Under the pieces are notes generated by a model, which was given only the letters and a program-made list of their open reading frames with translations, searched no databases and had not been told where the DNA came from. Shown here in pieces: positions 1 to 7,140 of a DNA stretch of 11,537 nucleotides. The stretch covers positions 1-11,537 of the forward strand of contig JBBHKE010002401.1 in NCBI GenBank assembly GCA_037447655.1, in the 5' to 3' direction. Source of the stretch: Zygnema cylindricum. Lineage: Eukaryota > Streptophyta > Zygnematophyceae > Zygnematales > Zygnemataceae. The number at the start of each line of letters is the position of its first letter. Position 1 is the stretch's first letter. A program made the translations under genes and the position numbers.

Positions 1-43
1 TACTCTCGTTCCTCTCTGTCACGGCGCTCGGCAAGTTTTTCTG
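1..43 (+). CDS. Helicase exon 1 of window (5' end cut by window edge)
   Basis: Reading from base 2 gives [14 protein letters not shown], which leads directly into VGDPLQLP of the next exon. This matches the Sen1-family stretch between the DEAxQ box and motif III (typically ...IPLxYGxxxxxLVGDP). Base 1 is the last base of the preceding codon. The donor is CTG|GTAGCT, phase 0. An earlier GT at 34-35 would also be in phase 0 but would lose VFL, so it is less likely. The exon is short and its left boundary lies outside the window. Confidence 0.8.
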
Positions 44-1114
44 GTAGCTTTTGCCCCTTTGTTTTCTGGGTTTTTTTTGTTTTTTTGGAGAGTCCTTGTT
101 TTTATTTATTTTATCTCTTTTTAAAAAATGCCCCCAAATTATATTTCAGACAGTAAAAAAAGAAAAGCATTTGCTTATCACCTTCAAGTCACTCACACAC
201 AAAATAAATAAAGAAATAAAGAAATAAGTAAATAATTAAAATGGGGGAGGAGGAGGGATGGGGTGGACTCCAGGTGGGAGATCCTTTGCAGCTTCCTGCG
301 ACGGTTTTGTCGACAAAAGCGACGAGCTACGGGTACAAAATAAAATAAAATAAACTGAAACTTAACTGAAACAGTTTAAAGAAAAAAAACAATAGTCCGG
401 AATGAAAATAAATAAAAAATCCAGGTGAAACAGAAACGAAAAAAAATGAAATAAAAAACTTACACATTCGAAATAGAAATAAAATGCAAAAAACTATGAA
501 GAATATAAGTGAAACAGAATCGACAAAATAAAAACAAAAAGACTCGTTAAAAATACCAGCAACCCGCCATACGCTTCTCTTTTGCGAATTTTTGAACGGT
601 TTGGTGAACTACACCGTGTATTACTTTTAATGTTGATGTATTTTTTTTGGCCTTTATTTAAAGCCATTTTTTTTTTGTGCACTTTTCAAATTATTAATCT
701 GACGGTTGCGATGGAAAGCTATGATCCTTACCTTCCGATTGGCCGTCACCAAACGGAAACCGGACACGTGTGCTCCGAGAAAAGCTGATTTAAATCGAGA
801 TTTAATTTTGAGTGTCGAGAAAAAACATAAAACGCTAACACCCTGGGTACCGGAAAGGCACGTCAAAAATTTGTCCTTCTTGCTTATTTGGACACAGTGC
901 TGTATGTCATGTGACACGTGTCAGATACTGTGACGTCACATGGCACAGTCTGACGTGGCATGGTGTGACGTGACGCGGCGTGACAGGTATAGCGAGTCTC
1001 TGTTTAAGCGGCTGCAGGAGGGAGGCTATCCGGTGCACATGCTCAAGACGCAGTACAGGATGCACTCGCAGGTATCTCTCGCTCCCTCACTCTCTCGCTC
1101 TCTCTCTCTCCCTT

Positions 1115-1163
<49 letters not shown>

Positions 1164-4100
1164 TTCTCGCTCCCTCTCTCCCCCTTTAATTTTTTCCGTT
1201 TTTTATTTCTTTTTTCTATAACTTTATTCCTCTCCCTCTCCCTCTCCCTCTCCCTCTCCCTCTCCCTCTCCCTCTTATCTCCCGCTTCGCCGACTCTTTA
1301 TGTCAAAGATGTGCAAAGGCGGATAGAAGGATTCTGAGCAGCATATGCATAAACCTAAAAAACGCTCAAAAAACCCCGGAAGGCCCGGCATTTTTTTCAA
1401 CCGAGAGATCATATTTTTGCAACTACGACTTCATCTGAATTGTCGTATTTACTTTTTTGGTGTTATGTTTTGTCATTAAAGACCAAAAGTGATTTTTTTC
1501 ATTTTTTCAGATTCGGGAGTTTCCTTCAAAGGAGTTTTACAAAAATGAGTTACAAGACGCTCCTGGAGTGGATGCCCTCACAAAAAGGCCGTGGCACTCC
1601 GAAAGAATTTTCGGGCCCTTTTTTTTCTTCGATGTCGTGCATGGAAAGGAAGAACAGCCGGGTAAGGCGTCCTTCCTTTTTGTGGCACTAAAAGTACTGT
1701 GGATCACAACGATCAGGAAATTCGTTCATTCGTTCGTTCGTGTTCGATTTGATATTTTATTGATCATTTTAGAGAGCTTTGTTTAAGGTAATTATCTAGA
1801 GCATATATCCCAAGCAGTTCTGGATTTTTTTATTCGTTTTTTTGGTCAAACTTTCCTGGTAGTTTCTTTCTTCTTGTTTGTTTTTTGAGTGTGTGTGTGC
1901 TTTTGCTGTAGCTTTTGTGAATTTCCTACTTGACCACAACTTGTATGTGTACTTTTTGTTATTTGGCATTGGGCTTTTGAGTATTTTGGTATTGTTTTTC
2001 CAGATATTTAATCTTTTGGTTATCTGGGTTTTTGGATATATAGGTTTTGGGTGTTTTTGTATTGTCTGTTTCGGTATTTGGATATTTGGTTTTGGTTTTT
2101 GGGTTTTTGAGTTATTGTGGATGTTCTATGCTCCGATAGATTTTCCTTGCCGATACATACAATGCTGCCGACTTTTTGACATCGGCCGATACTGCAATGT
2201 TTAATAGGGCGATGCTGTCGATGTTTTGTCTTTCTGATATTTCACCCGTCTGACAATATGCCCATGTGGACGATGTGGTGATGTCACATTTTCTGCCGGG
2301 TGTTTCATCAGAAATACACCAGTTTTGCTGATGTGGCGGATGACATCACATTCTGCAAAACTCGTATCGGAGTAAATTTTCAGTCAACACTACCCCTCGG
2401 AGTTATAAGTCGGTCTGTAGGACCTTAGCTTTCAGAAGCCTACCAGTTTTACGCGAGCATAGGTTGAATATATTTGCTGACGACAAAAACTATTTGCGTA
2501 CAGCGACACAGAACTGATTCAATATTCAACTATGAACTGTCGTTGTACACCGATGTTTTGTATTTTAATTAGTATATCGTGTCGTCTCGGTCACATCACA
2601 TCGTATCATCACATTGCATCGCAAATATCGCTTGTTATTGAGCCGGCACATCATGTCGGCATGGTGCCTATGTACGTCGCAAATTGCATCGATCGACAGT
2701 TACCTCTTTCCGCAAAGTGGGCTGATACACAACACGAATTTCGGGTATTGTGTTTGGTAGGTTTTTTATGATAAAGTTTCGCTACATTTGGTAATTTGGG
2801 TATTTTCGGGTATAGAGGTTTTTTAGGTGTTTATATTAGGTGTTTTTGTATTGTGTTCTTTGGTATTTGGGCATTAGCCGTTTGGATATTTGACTATGTA
2901 GGTGTTGGGTTTATGGGTTATTGATTATCTGCATATTGGGGTTACGGGTATTTGGGTACAAATAGGAACCACGGGGTCGTATGTGAACCGTCTGGAGGCG
3001 GATTTTGTGGTCCAGCTGTACCGTCAGCTGGCAACTCTCTATCCAGAACTCAGGCAAAGCAACAAAGTGGGCGATCATTTCGCCATACAAACATCAGGTG
3101 CGAGAGGGAGATTATTTTTTTTTATTATTTTCGGTATTCGTCATTTTTCCGGTGTTGTTTTTTTTTTTTTTTTTTTCCAAACCACTAAACAAGACTTAAA
3201 AAAAACAAAAAATAGTAATAATAATTTATTTGCCGTATTTGCAGGTAAAACTGTTGAAACAACAATTGAGAGAACTGGAGGGACAAGATATAACCGAAAG
3301 AGTCGATATTAACACTATCGATGGATTTCAGGTTTGAGTTTTACATATTTTACCTTAAAACTTTTTTTTTTATATGTAGTGCGTGTTTTGTAATCTATTC
3401 TGGTATTTCTGGGTGACATGTGTTGATAAACTTTTCTTTCTGTTATATTTTTTTCCTCATGTTATAGAAATTTCATTCTGTCTTATTTTCTACATGTTTA
3501 AAGAAATTCAAACAAACACTGTCCTGAAATCTATTATTTGTTGTATGTATATTTGGTCCCATTTGCAAATTTGGACAAAAGAAATCGGTCAAAAAAAGAA
3601 AAACAAAAAAAAACTTTTAAAAGCAAAAGATTTAGCTAATAAAGATTTGATAAAAGCGTATGGAAAAAAAAATGGAATTGCAGGGGAGGGAAAAGGACAT
3701 TGCGATTTTTTCCTGTGTTCGGGCAAATAAAGACAAAGGAATTGGATTTGTTTCAGATTATCGGCGAATGAATGTCGGTTTAACAAGAGCGAGAGCTTCC
3801 ATGCTGGTCCTCTCACTCGCTCTGCCTCCCTCCCTCTCTCCCTCCCTCTCTACCTCCCTCTCCCCATCCCTATCCCTCTCTCTCACTGTTTCCTCTCTTC
3901 CTCTCCATCCTGTTGTTTCCACTCTCTTTCAGTCTTTCCCCTTCTCTGCCTCTCACACTCAATCCTCCCTCCCTCCCCTACTGCTTTCCCTGCTCTCCCG
4001 CTCTCCCTCTCCCTCTCCCTCTCCCTCTCCTTCTCCCTCTCCCTCTCCCTATCCCTCTCCCTCTCCCTCTCCCTCTCCCTCTCCCTCTCCCTCTCCCTCT

Positions 4101-5539
4101 CCCTCTCCCTCTCCCTCTCCCTCTCCCTCTCCCTCTCCAACTTCTCCCTCTTCTCTTCCTCTCCCTCCCCTTCTCCACTTTTCCCTCCCCCTCCCGCTCT
4201 CTCCGCCTCTCCCCTCTTACTCCCCCTCTCTCTCCCTCTCCCTTTCCCTCTTGCTTCCCTCTCTGTTCTGTTTGCCTCTCTCCCTGTTTCTCCCTTCCCC
4301 CTTTCCCTCTCTCCCTCTCCTCCTTTTTCCCCCTCGCTCTTTTGCCCTCCCCCTCTTGCCCTCCCCCTCTCCCTATCTCCCTCTTTCCCTTTCTCCCTCC
4401 ATCTTCTTTCCTCCTCCCTCTCCCTCTCTCTCTCTCCATCAATCCCCTGCCTCCTCCCTCCGCCCTGCTCTCCCTTCCTCCCTCCCCTTTCCTCCCTCCC
4501 TCCCTCCCCCTCCCTTTCTTATTTTTCTTCTCCCTTCTGTCTATCGGCGTTCCTTGTCGGTCAGGTTGTCGGAAACTCGAGTGCTCTCATTCAAGATAAG
4601 CATTGGAGAAATCTTATCCTGTACGCTCGGAAAATTAAACGATACGTGAAGGTAAGATAGAAAATTTAAAAAGAAACAGAAAAAGTGTAAGTTTTCACTT
4701 TTTACGGTTTCCGTTTTTTTGTTATATTACTATTCTTATTATTTTTTGGTGAAGTCCGGACAGTTTCAAGGTTTGTTGCTTCTGAATTGGAAGAAATTCG
4801 GTCAAAAATAGTAATTGGAAAATATAAGTTAGTTATGGTGTTTTTTTTTTCCCCATTTCTTTTTCTTTTTCTTTTCTTTCATTGTTTTCTTTGCATTTTC
4901 TGTAAAAAATGCGAAGGTTTTGGGTATCCCTTTTCTCGCAAGCTACTTTTTTTTCTTTTCCGTTTTTACTTTTTCCCTTCACCTTTTTCTGTGTTTTTAG
5001 TTTTGTCGTTTCTTGTCTTTTGGCTTTTTTTTTTTGTCAATGAAACTAACCATTTCTGGGCTGTGTTTAATTCTCTTCTTTTTTTCCTTTTGTTTTCCTC
5101 CCCCCTTCCTTTTTTTTAATTTTTTTATTCTGTTTTTTTTGGGGGGTGGGGGGGTGGGGGGGTGGAGGGACAGGTTCCTGCAAAAGCACAATGGTTAAAA
5201 CTTTTTAAAGACGATTATCTCGCAGAAATGCGAAAAATTTCGGAGCAAGAAGAAGAGGAAAAGGCGAAAAAGGGAGAAAATGTCGAAGGAAATGAAACGG
5301 AAATAGCGATACCCGAAGAAATTTCAATTTCTGAGGTTAGGAATAAGAGAAATTTCCGGGAAGCTGCAGAGGCGGCAGCTAATCTAGGAGAATTAGAAAA
5401 GGGGAAAGGAGGAGAGGGAGAGGATGAAATGGATGAGGGAGAAGAGGAGGGGGAGGAGGAGGAGGATTTGTATTTTGGGGAGGACAAGAACTATGGAGAT
5501 TATGATGATGATAAAATGATGGATGAGGATGGGGAGTGA
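1..5539 (+). CDS. SEN1: Sen1/Senataxin-like (MAA3-type) SF1 helicase, 5'-partial, 9 exons in window
   Basis: This gene encodes a superfamily 1B RNA/DNA helicase of the Sen1/SETX/plant MAA3 group. Members are nuclear, unwind RNA:DNA hybrids and act in transcription termination and RNA processing (family knowledge). Joined exons: 1-43, 274-332, 987-1071, 1511-1661, 2966-3097, 3245-3331, 3684-3806, 4565-4651, 5174-5539, giving about 376 residues. Seen in order: [10 protein letters not shown] (motif III), [14 protein letters not shown] (motif IV region), [28 protein letters not shown] (motif V), [17 protein letters not shown] (motif VI), then an acidic tail. The phrases [18 protein letters not shown] and FSCVRAN favour the plant MAA3 branch over UPF1, IGHMBP2 or AQR. 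Intron phases are 0,2,0,1,0,0,0,0 and every junction joins conserved motifs without gaps. Walker A and DEAxQ must lie 5' of the window. One extra base at 3069-3071 breaks the frame in exon 5, so the allele as written would not make the full protein. Confidence 0.93.
44..273 (+). other. Helicase intron 1 (G-rich 3' end)
   Basis: A 230-nt GTAGCT...CTCCAG intron. The body is AT-rich with T-runs and AAATA/AAATAA arrays (about 200-240). The last 35 bases are G/A-rich (GGGGG, GGG, GGGG between 243 and 263) where a pyrimidine tract would be expected. Confidence 0.75.
274..332 (+). CDS. Helicase exon 2: motif III (GDPxQLP)
   Basis: The acceptor is CTCCAG| at 273. The exon reads [19 protein letters not shown] plus two bases (GG) of a glycine codon. 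GDPxQLPATV is the hallmark motif III of Sen1/SETX helicases, which couples ATP hydrolysis to unwinding. The donor is GG|GTACAA, phase 2, completed by the G at 987 to give SYG|YSESLF. The exon is only 59 nt and has no start codon, so ORF scanning would miss it. The preceding intron end is G-rich rather than pyrimidine-rich. Confidence 0.92.
333..986 (+). other. Helicase intron 2 with palindromic bZIP/G-box-like cluster
   Basis: A 654-nt GTACAA...TGACAG intron. The 5' two-thirds is A-rich (AAATAAAAT-type runs), then T-rich. The last 80 bases have an unrelated composition and carry TGACG/CACGTG motifs, listed separately. Short open frames here (582-933) show no recognisable protein and overlap on both strands. 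Confidence 0.8.
912..975 (+). promoter_or_regulatory. Cluster of perfect palindromes: G-box (CACGTG) and CRE-like (TGACGTCA) plus TGACG repeats
   Basis: TGACACGTGTCA (912-923) and TGTGACGTCACA (929-940) are both perfect 12-bp palindromes, five bases apart. Further TGACG cores start at 951, 966 and 971, and another ACACGTGT lies at 764-771. CACGTG is the core bound by bHLH/bZIP factors, and TGACGTCA is the classical bZIP/CREB site (established knowledge). The cluster sits at the 3' end of intron 2, directly upstream of exon 3. A regulatory role is inference; it could also be a decayed repeat end. Confidence 0.35.
987..1071 (+). CDS. Helicase exon 3: QYRMH motif
   Basis: The acceptor is GTGACAG| at 986. 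One base completes the glycine codon, then [13 protein letters not shown] and [21 protein letters not shown] is the conserved motif at the start of RecA domain 2 in UPF1-like helicases. Its arginine contributes to nucleotide contact in the family. The donor is CAG|GTATCT, phase 0. The next exon opens with IREFPS, as expected after the QYRMHP motif. The proline usual in YRMHP is serine here. Confidence 0.93.
1081..1186 (+). repeat. (CT)n microsatellite
   Basis: Almost pure CT dinucleotide repeats with occasional C, T or G interruptions, densest at 1118-1154. Open frames through this tract (Leu/Ser repeats) are artefacts of the repeat. Confidence 0.95.
1228..1275 (+). repeat. (CTCCCT)n hexamer repeat
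   Basis: About eight near-perfect CTCCCT units in intron 3. The same hexamer family forms the larger tract in intron 7. Confidence 0.95.
1511..1661 (+). CDS. Helicase exon 4: IREFPS to FFDV segment
   Basis: The acceptor is TTTTTTCAG| at 1510. The exon gives 50 codons plus one base: it begins [14 protein letters not shown] and ends [17 protein letters not shown] followed by the first base of glycine. This is the variable-length stretch of RecA domain 2 between QYRMH and the ISPY segment, including the FGPF-x-FFDV-x-x-GKE signature shared with plant MAA3. The donor is CCGG|GTAAGG (strong, phase 1) and is completed by GA at 2966-2967. Confidence 0.93.
2049..2081 (+). repeat. GT-rich intronic duplication, copy 1 core
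   Basis: The 33-base core matches 2838-2870 at about 28 of 33 positions (shared GGTGTTTTTGTATTGT and GGTATTTGG). The similarity extends loosely over about 90 bases on each side, including GGATATTTG and GGGTTATTG-like stretches. Confidence 0.6.
2838..2870 (+). repeat. GT-rich intronic duplication, copy 2 core
   Basis: Partner of 2049-2081 in direct orientation, about 790 bases downstream and inside the same intron. Confidence 0.6.
2966..3097 (+). CDS. Helicase exon 5: EADFVV / ISPY segment, with +1 frame break
   Basis: The acceptor is AAATAG| at 2965. Two bases complete a glycine codon, then [20 protein letters not shown] and [14 protein letters not shown] up to 3069. The next conserved residues, AIISPYKHQ, are read from 3071, one base out of frame. 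They end at CAG|GTGCGA in phase 0, which matches exon 6. Both halves are well conserved, so one extra G in GGG 3069-3071 is the simplest description. Read without correction, the frame runs into a stop at 3310-3312 after splicing. It could be a sequencing error, a pseudogene lesion or a frameshift site. An intron of 1 mod 3 length here would be under about 40 nt. Confidence 0.88.
3069..3071 (+). other. Apparent one-base insertion (frame break) in helicase exon 5
   Basis: In the upstream frame the codons are AAA GTG GGC GAT. The family pattern is K-V/L-A-I-I-S-P-Y, which needs AAA GTG GCG ATC. Exactly one extra G in this three-G run shifts the frame. Flanking protein is conserved on both sides and both splice junctions are consistent with the corrected frame, which argues against a mis-called exon. 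Confidence 0.8.
3098..3244 (+). other. Helicase intron 5
   Basis: A 147-nt GTGCGA...TTGCAG intron with an 18-19 base T-run at about 3159-3177. The open frame that runs through it is the uncorrected frame of exon 5 and ends at 3312. Confidence 0.85.
3245..3331 (+). CDS. Helicase exon 6: motif V start (NTIDGFQ)
   Basis: The acceptor is TTTGCAG| at 3244. The exon is 29 codons in phase 0: [17 protein letters not shown], then [12 protein letters not shown]. It continues ISPYKHQ from exon 5 and supplies the first half of motif V, which is split exactly between FQ and GREKD by the next intron. The donor is CAG|GTTTGA, a weak donor beyond GT. Confidence 0.93.
3332..3683 (+). other. Helicase intron 6
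   Basis: A 352-nt GTTTGA...TTGCAG intron, AT-rich, with A-runs in its last 90 bases rather than a pyrimidine tract. No other feature seen. Confidence 0.85.
3684..3806 (+). CDS. Helicase exon 7: motifs V-VI (GREKD ... [11 protein letters not shown])
   Basis: The acceptor is TTGCAG| at 3683. The exon has 41 codons: [19 protein letters not shown], then [20 protein letters not shown] and ML. GREKD completes motif [12 protein letters not shown] is motif VI, whose arginines include the arginine-finger-type residue of the family. The donor is CTG|GTCCTC, chosen because ML joins VVGNSS of exon 8 as in family members (LTRARxxxxVVGNxxxL). The alternative of reading on into the intron gives only Ser/Pro/Leu repeats. 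Confidence 0.93.
3807..4564 (+). other. Helicase intron 7, near-continuous polypyrimidine
   Basis: A 758-nt GTCCTC...GTCAG intron made almost wholly of C and T on the + strand. There is no in-frame stop in the exon 7 frame through the whole intron, because CT hexamers cannot encode one, giving a long Ser/Pro/Leu open frame (and Arg/Glu/Gly frames on the other strand). These are artefacts of composition, not proteins. Confidence 0.9.
4001..4139 (+). repeat. (CCCTCT)n hexamer array
   Basis: About 23 tandem CCCTCT units with very few interruptions (CCTTCT near 4029, CCCTAT near 4049). The tract is a homopurine-homopyrimidine block with mirror symmetry. Confidence 0.97.
4565..4651 (+). CDS. Helicase exon 8: end of RecA2 domain
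   Basis: The acceptor is GTCAG| at 4564. The exon is 29 codons: [20 protein letters not shown], then ARKIKRYVK. It forms the last strand and helix of RecA domain 2; the W-x-x-L-I pattern (HWRNLI) is typical of the family end (e.g. LWxxLI). The donor is AAG|GTAAGA, phase 0, a strong consensus. Confidence 0.92.
4652..5173 (+). other. Helicase intron 8 (T-rich, poly-G 3' end)
   Basis: A 522-nt GTAAGA...GGACAG intron. It is T-rich with long T-runs through about 5140, then switches abruptly to poly-G for the last 30 bases before the acceptor. Short open frames in it are low-complexity Phe/Leu. Confidence 0.85.
5141..5169 (+). repeat. G-run cluster, potential G-quadruplex at splice acceptor
   Basis: The pattern on the sense strand is G6-T-G7-T-G7-T-GG-A-GGG, ending four bases before exon 9. 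Three runs of six or seven G plus a GGG satisfy a G-quadruplex pattern with one-base loops. Confidence 0.85.
5174..5539 (+). CDS. Helicase exon 9: acidic C-terminal tail and stop
   Basis: The acceptor is GGGACAG| at 5173. The exon has 121 codons and a TGA stop at 5537-5539. It begins [19 protein letters not shown] and continues with a charged, probably coiled or disordered stretch ([15 protein letters not shown]), an Ala-rich helix-like segment ([13 protein letters not shown]), and a strongly acidic end with runs of Glu and Asp ([14 protein letters not shown] ... [13 protein letters not shown]). No catalytic motif is present. The upstream in-frame bases 5162-5173 belong to the G-rich intron end. 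The acidic tail is a feature I do not recall in plant MAA3. Confidence 0.88.
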   Translation, partial: VPAKAQWLKLFKDDYLAEMRKISEQEEEEKAKKGENVEGNETEIAIPEEISISEVRNKRNFREAAEAAANLGELEKGKGGEGEDEMDEGEEEGEEEEDLYFGEDKNYGDYDDDKMMDEDGE

Positions 5540-5900
5540 AAGGTTATTGGGGGCTTAAAATTAGGGTTTAAAATTGGGGTTTTTAGTTAGTTTTTTTTTT
5601 TTTTTCAAAGGTTTTTGAGTTTGGAACGAACGGGGTTTTTTAAAAGGAAAGGAATTTGTAAGGAAATTGGTGGAGGTCGGAAGAAGCGTTTTTTTTTTAA
5701 AAAAAAAAAAAATGGAAAGCAATTCGTTTAATGTTTTTTTTTTCCCTCGAGGATGTAGAGTAAAGTTTATTTTAATTGTTGGTGGTTGAAAACAGGGAAG
5801 AAAAAGTCTGAGCTTGTGTTCATTTCGAAGTCATGGATAAATGATGAGAAAAAATAAATGGAAATGTTTCAATGAAAAATCCAAGGGAAACTAAAAAAAA
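5540..5900 (+). other. Probable 3' UTR of the helicase gene
   Basis: AT-rich sequence following the TGA. It contains T13-14 (5588-5601), a T10A14 tract (5689-5712), TGTAA (5657-5661) and AATAAA (5853-5858). The transcript end is not determinable from sequence alone; either motif could serve as poly(A) signal depending on lineage. Confidence 0.4.
5853..5858 (+). promoter_or_regulatory. Candidate poly(A) signal AATAAA
   Basis: AATAAA about 315 bases after the stop codon, followed by T/GT-rich sequence (TTTATTATGTATTTATTTTG, about 5927-5946). Common in AT-rich DNA, so weak. Confidence 0.25.
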
Positions 5901-6550
5901 ATTCAAGCAAATGGTTTGAGATTGGTATTTATTATGTATTTATTTTGCGAATTTTGTCAATGAGATCTTGTCGATTGTTTATTGGTTGTTTAGCGAAAGT
6001 AATGAAAGAGAGGAATCAATACTGTATGGTCAAACTTAAATATAATGTTTTTAAATATTGTTGCGATTAAACTAAAATAGTTAGTTAGCTCACAAGCAAA
6101 AAAAAATATTGGTCCTAACAATGGTAATGATACTGCAATTTGGTAGTTGACAATATTTCAAGTTAAATCTAATTATAACTATAAACATAAAATAAATCAA
6201 TTAAGTAATATAAAAAGGGTTATGAAAAAAAGAACGGAAAAAAAAATGGTATAGGCGATAAACGCAGTTGAAATGTAGATGCATGGTGTGCATCACCAAT
6301 TTCCGCACCAAAAGTTTAGTGTCTAACCGGAAAGCTACGAAATATTTACACTTTTAAATATGATAGCCTTGAAATATCTTCCGACGGAAATTTAGCCTGG
6401 AGTACGACTCCCCTCTGTTTCACCAGAAAGTTAACCGACCCGCGAGCACTTTTCCCCCTCCTAAACAAAAAACTTCACGAGTAGATATTTTTCCTCATTA
6501 TTACACACAACACCGAAATGGACATGCTTTTCGTTTCAGTACGGAAATGC
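5901..6550. other. AT-rich intergenic DNA, no gene seen
   Basis: No open frame of note on either strand. Composition becomes more balanced from about 6240 onward. AACCGACCCGCGA (6433-6445) resembles AACTGACCCGCGA at 7329-7341. Confidence 0.5.
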
Positions 6551-6558
6551 CCTAACAT

Positions 6559-6596
6559 GGCTCTCTGAGGGAATTTAAAAGCTGAAACTGAGAGCC
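6559..6596. repeat. Inverted repeat GGCTCTC/GAGAGCC
   Basis: A perfect 7-bp stem (6559-6565 with 6590-6596) around a 24-base AT-rich loop. Marks the start of the hairpin- and repeat-rich right half. Confidence 0.5.
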
Positions 6597-6621
6597 GTCG
6601 GTTTCGGTGCCTAAGAGCGTT

Positions 6622-6699
6622 GTTCCATTAGGCGGTCTCAGTAAACGTCAAAAAATTGTTTACTGGAGCTATCGTTCCATTGTGTCGGGTCAGTAACCG
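6622..6699 (+). repeat. Short direct repeat GTTCCATT ... TCAGTAA-CG, two copies
   Basis: Copies at 6622-6647 and 6674-6699 share GTTCCATT and TCAGTAA (19 of 26 positions). The second copy also contains a 6-bp hairpin TGTCGG/CCGACA (6683-6688 and 6697-6702). Confidence 0.45.
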
Positions 6700-7140
6700 A
6701 CATTTTATTTGCGTGGCATACTTTGATTTGTCCACGAAATAGATGGATACGATTCTGGTAATCTTCAAAGAATCTCCGACAGCAATTGTGACCACATATT
6801 TGTACAAGCGAAGGTAAAAAGTGACTCGTACGACGAATTGAATAAAATCTGTACGGGTGGACTAAACTTAAGATTTGTAAAGGCGTACAAAATGTCAGAA
6901 TGGTTAGTGGATGGCAGATTGGGCAATAGAAGCGTGAAGCAATATCCTCCGTCAAAGATTTTCTTGCGGCTTCCGGTGGCCTCGCATCCTCCCTGGCGGA
7001 AGGCACATGGCGTATGCGACGTGTACCCACCTGGTCGCGCGGTCGTCGTAGATATTTGTTCACTTTTCCACAAGACAAGATGCTATTCGTTCAAGCGCTT
7101 CAAATTGACCTACTGCGGGTCACTGGTTGCGAGCTAAAAG
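6700..7140. other. Region with overlapping open frames, none recognised
   Basis: A 146-codon frame on the minus strand (6638-7078), a 102-codon minus frame (6765-7073) and a 99-codon plus frame (6838-7137) overlap. None shows a domain I recognise. The minus 146-residue frame has scattered Cys (CPIC, CGHNCC), but no regular zinc-binding spacing. With three overlapping frames on two strands and no homology, I do not call a gene. Confidence 0.15.

Larger units (their letters stand above)
1072..1510 (+). other. Helicase intron 3 (microsatellite-bearing)
   Basis: A 439-nt GTATCT...TTTTCAG intron. It begins with CT-rich satellite sequence straight after the donor. The second half (1276-1510) is unique-looking AT-rich sequence ending in a good pyrimidine tract. 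Confidence 0.85.
1662..2965 (+). other. Helicase intron 4 (longest, 1304 nt)
   Basis: GTAAGG...AAATAG. The exons on either side join without a missing conserved segment, so no exon is hidden inside. It contains a GT-rich block at about 2030-2116, a more balanced central part (2120-2770) with repeated GATGTGG/GACATCACATT motifs at 2271-2296 and 2329-2356, and a second GT-rich block at about 2807-2922 resembling the first. Open frames (1878-2204, 2532-2771) look incidental. Confidence 0.8.

Noticed and set aside
940-1221. 93-codon frame containing the QYRMH motif and a Leu/Ser tail
   Set aside because: Only 987-1071 is exon. The front is intron 2 and the tail is the (CT)n tract of intron 3.
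3019-3070. A mini-intron that would restore the exon 5 frame
   Set aside because: Any GT...AG pair there would be under about 40 nt and would remove conserved residues (LYRQL...YPEL) found in family members.
2902-3312. 136-codon frame across exons 5 and 6
   Set aside because: It mixes exon 5 in the uncorrected frame with intron 5 and a wrong frame of exon 6; the conserved motifs beyond 3070 are lost.
3883-4442. Arg/Glu/Gly-repeat open frames on the minus strand
   Set aside because: Translations of the antisense of the CT/CCCTCT satellite, with no unique sequence.
3660-4649. 329-codon plus-strand open frame rich in Ser/Pro/Leu
   Set aside because: It is exon 7 of the helicase read through the CCCTCT intron; repeats of this hexamer have no stop codons. 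Exon 8 is read out of frame at its end.
6638-7078. 146-codon minus-strand frame with several cysteines
   Set aside because: No recognisable domain, overlapped by open frames of similar size on both strands, and lying in repeat-bearing DNA.
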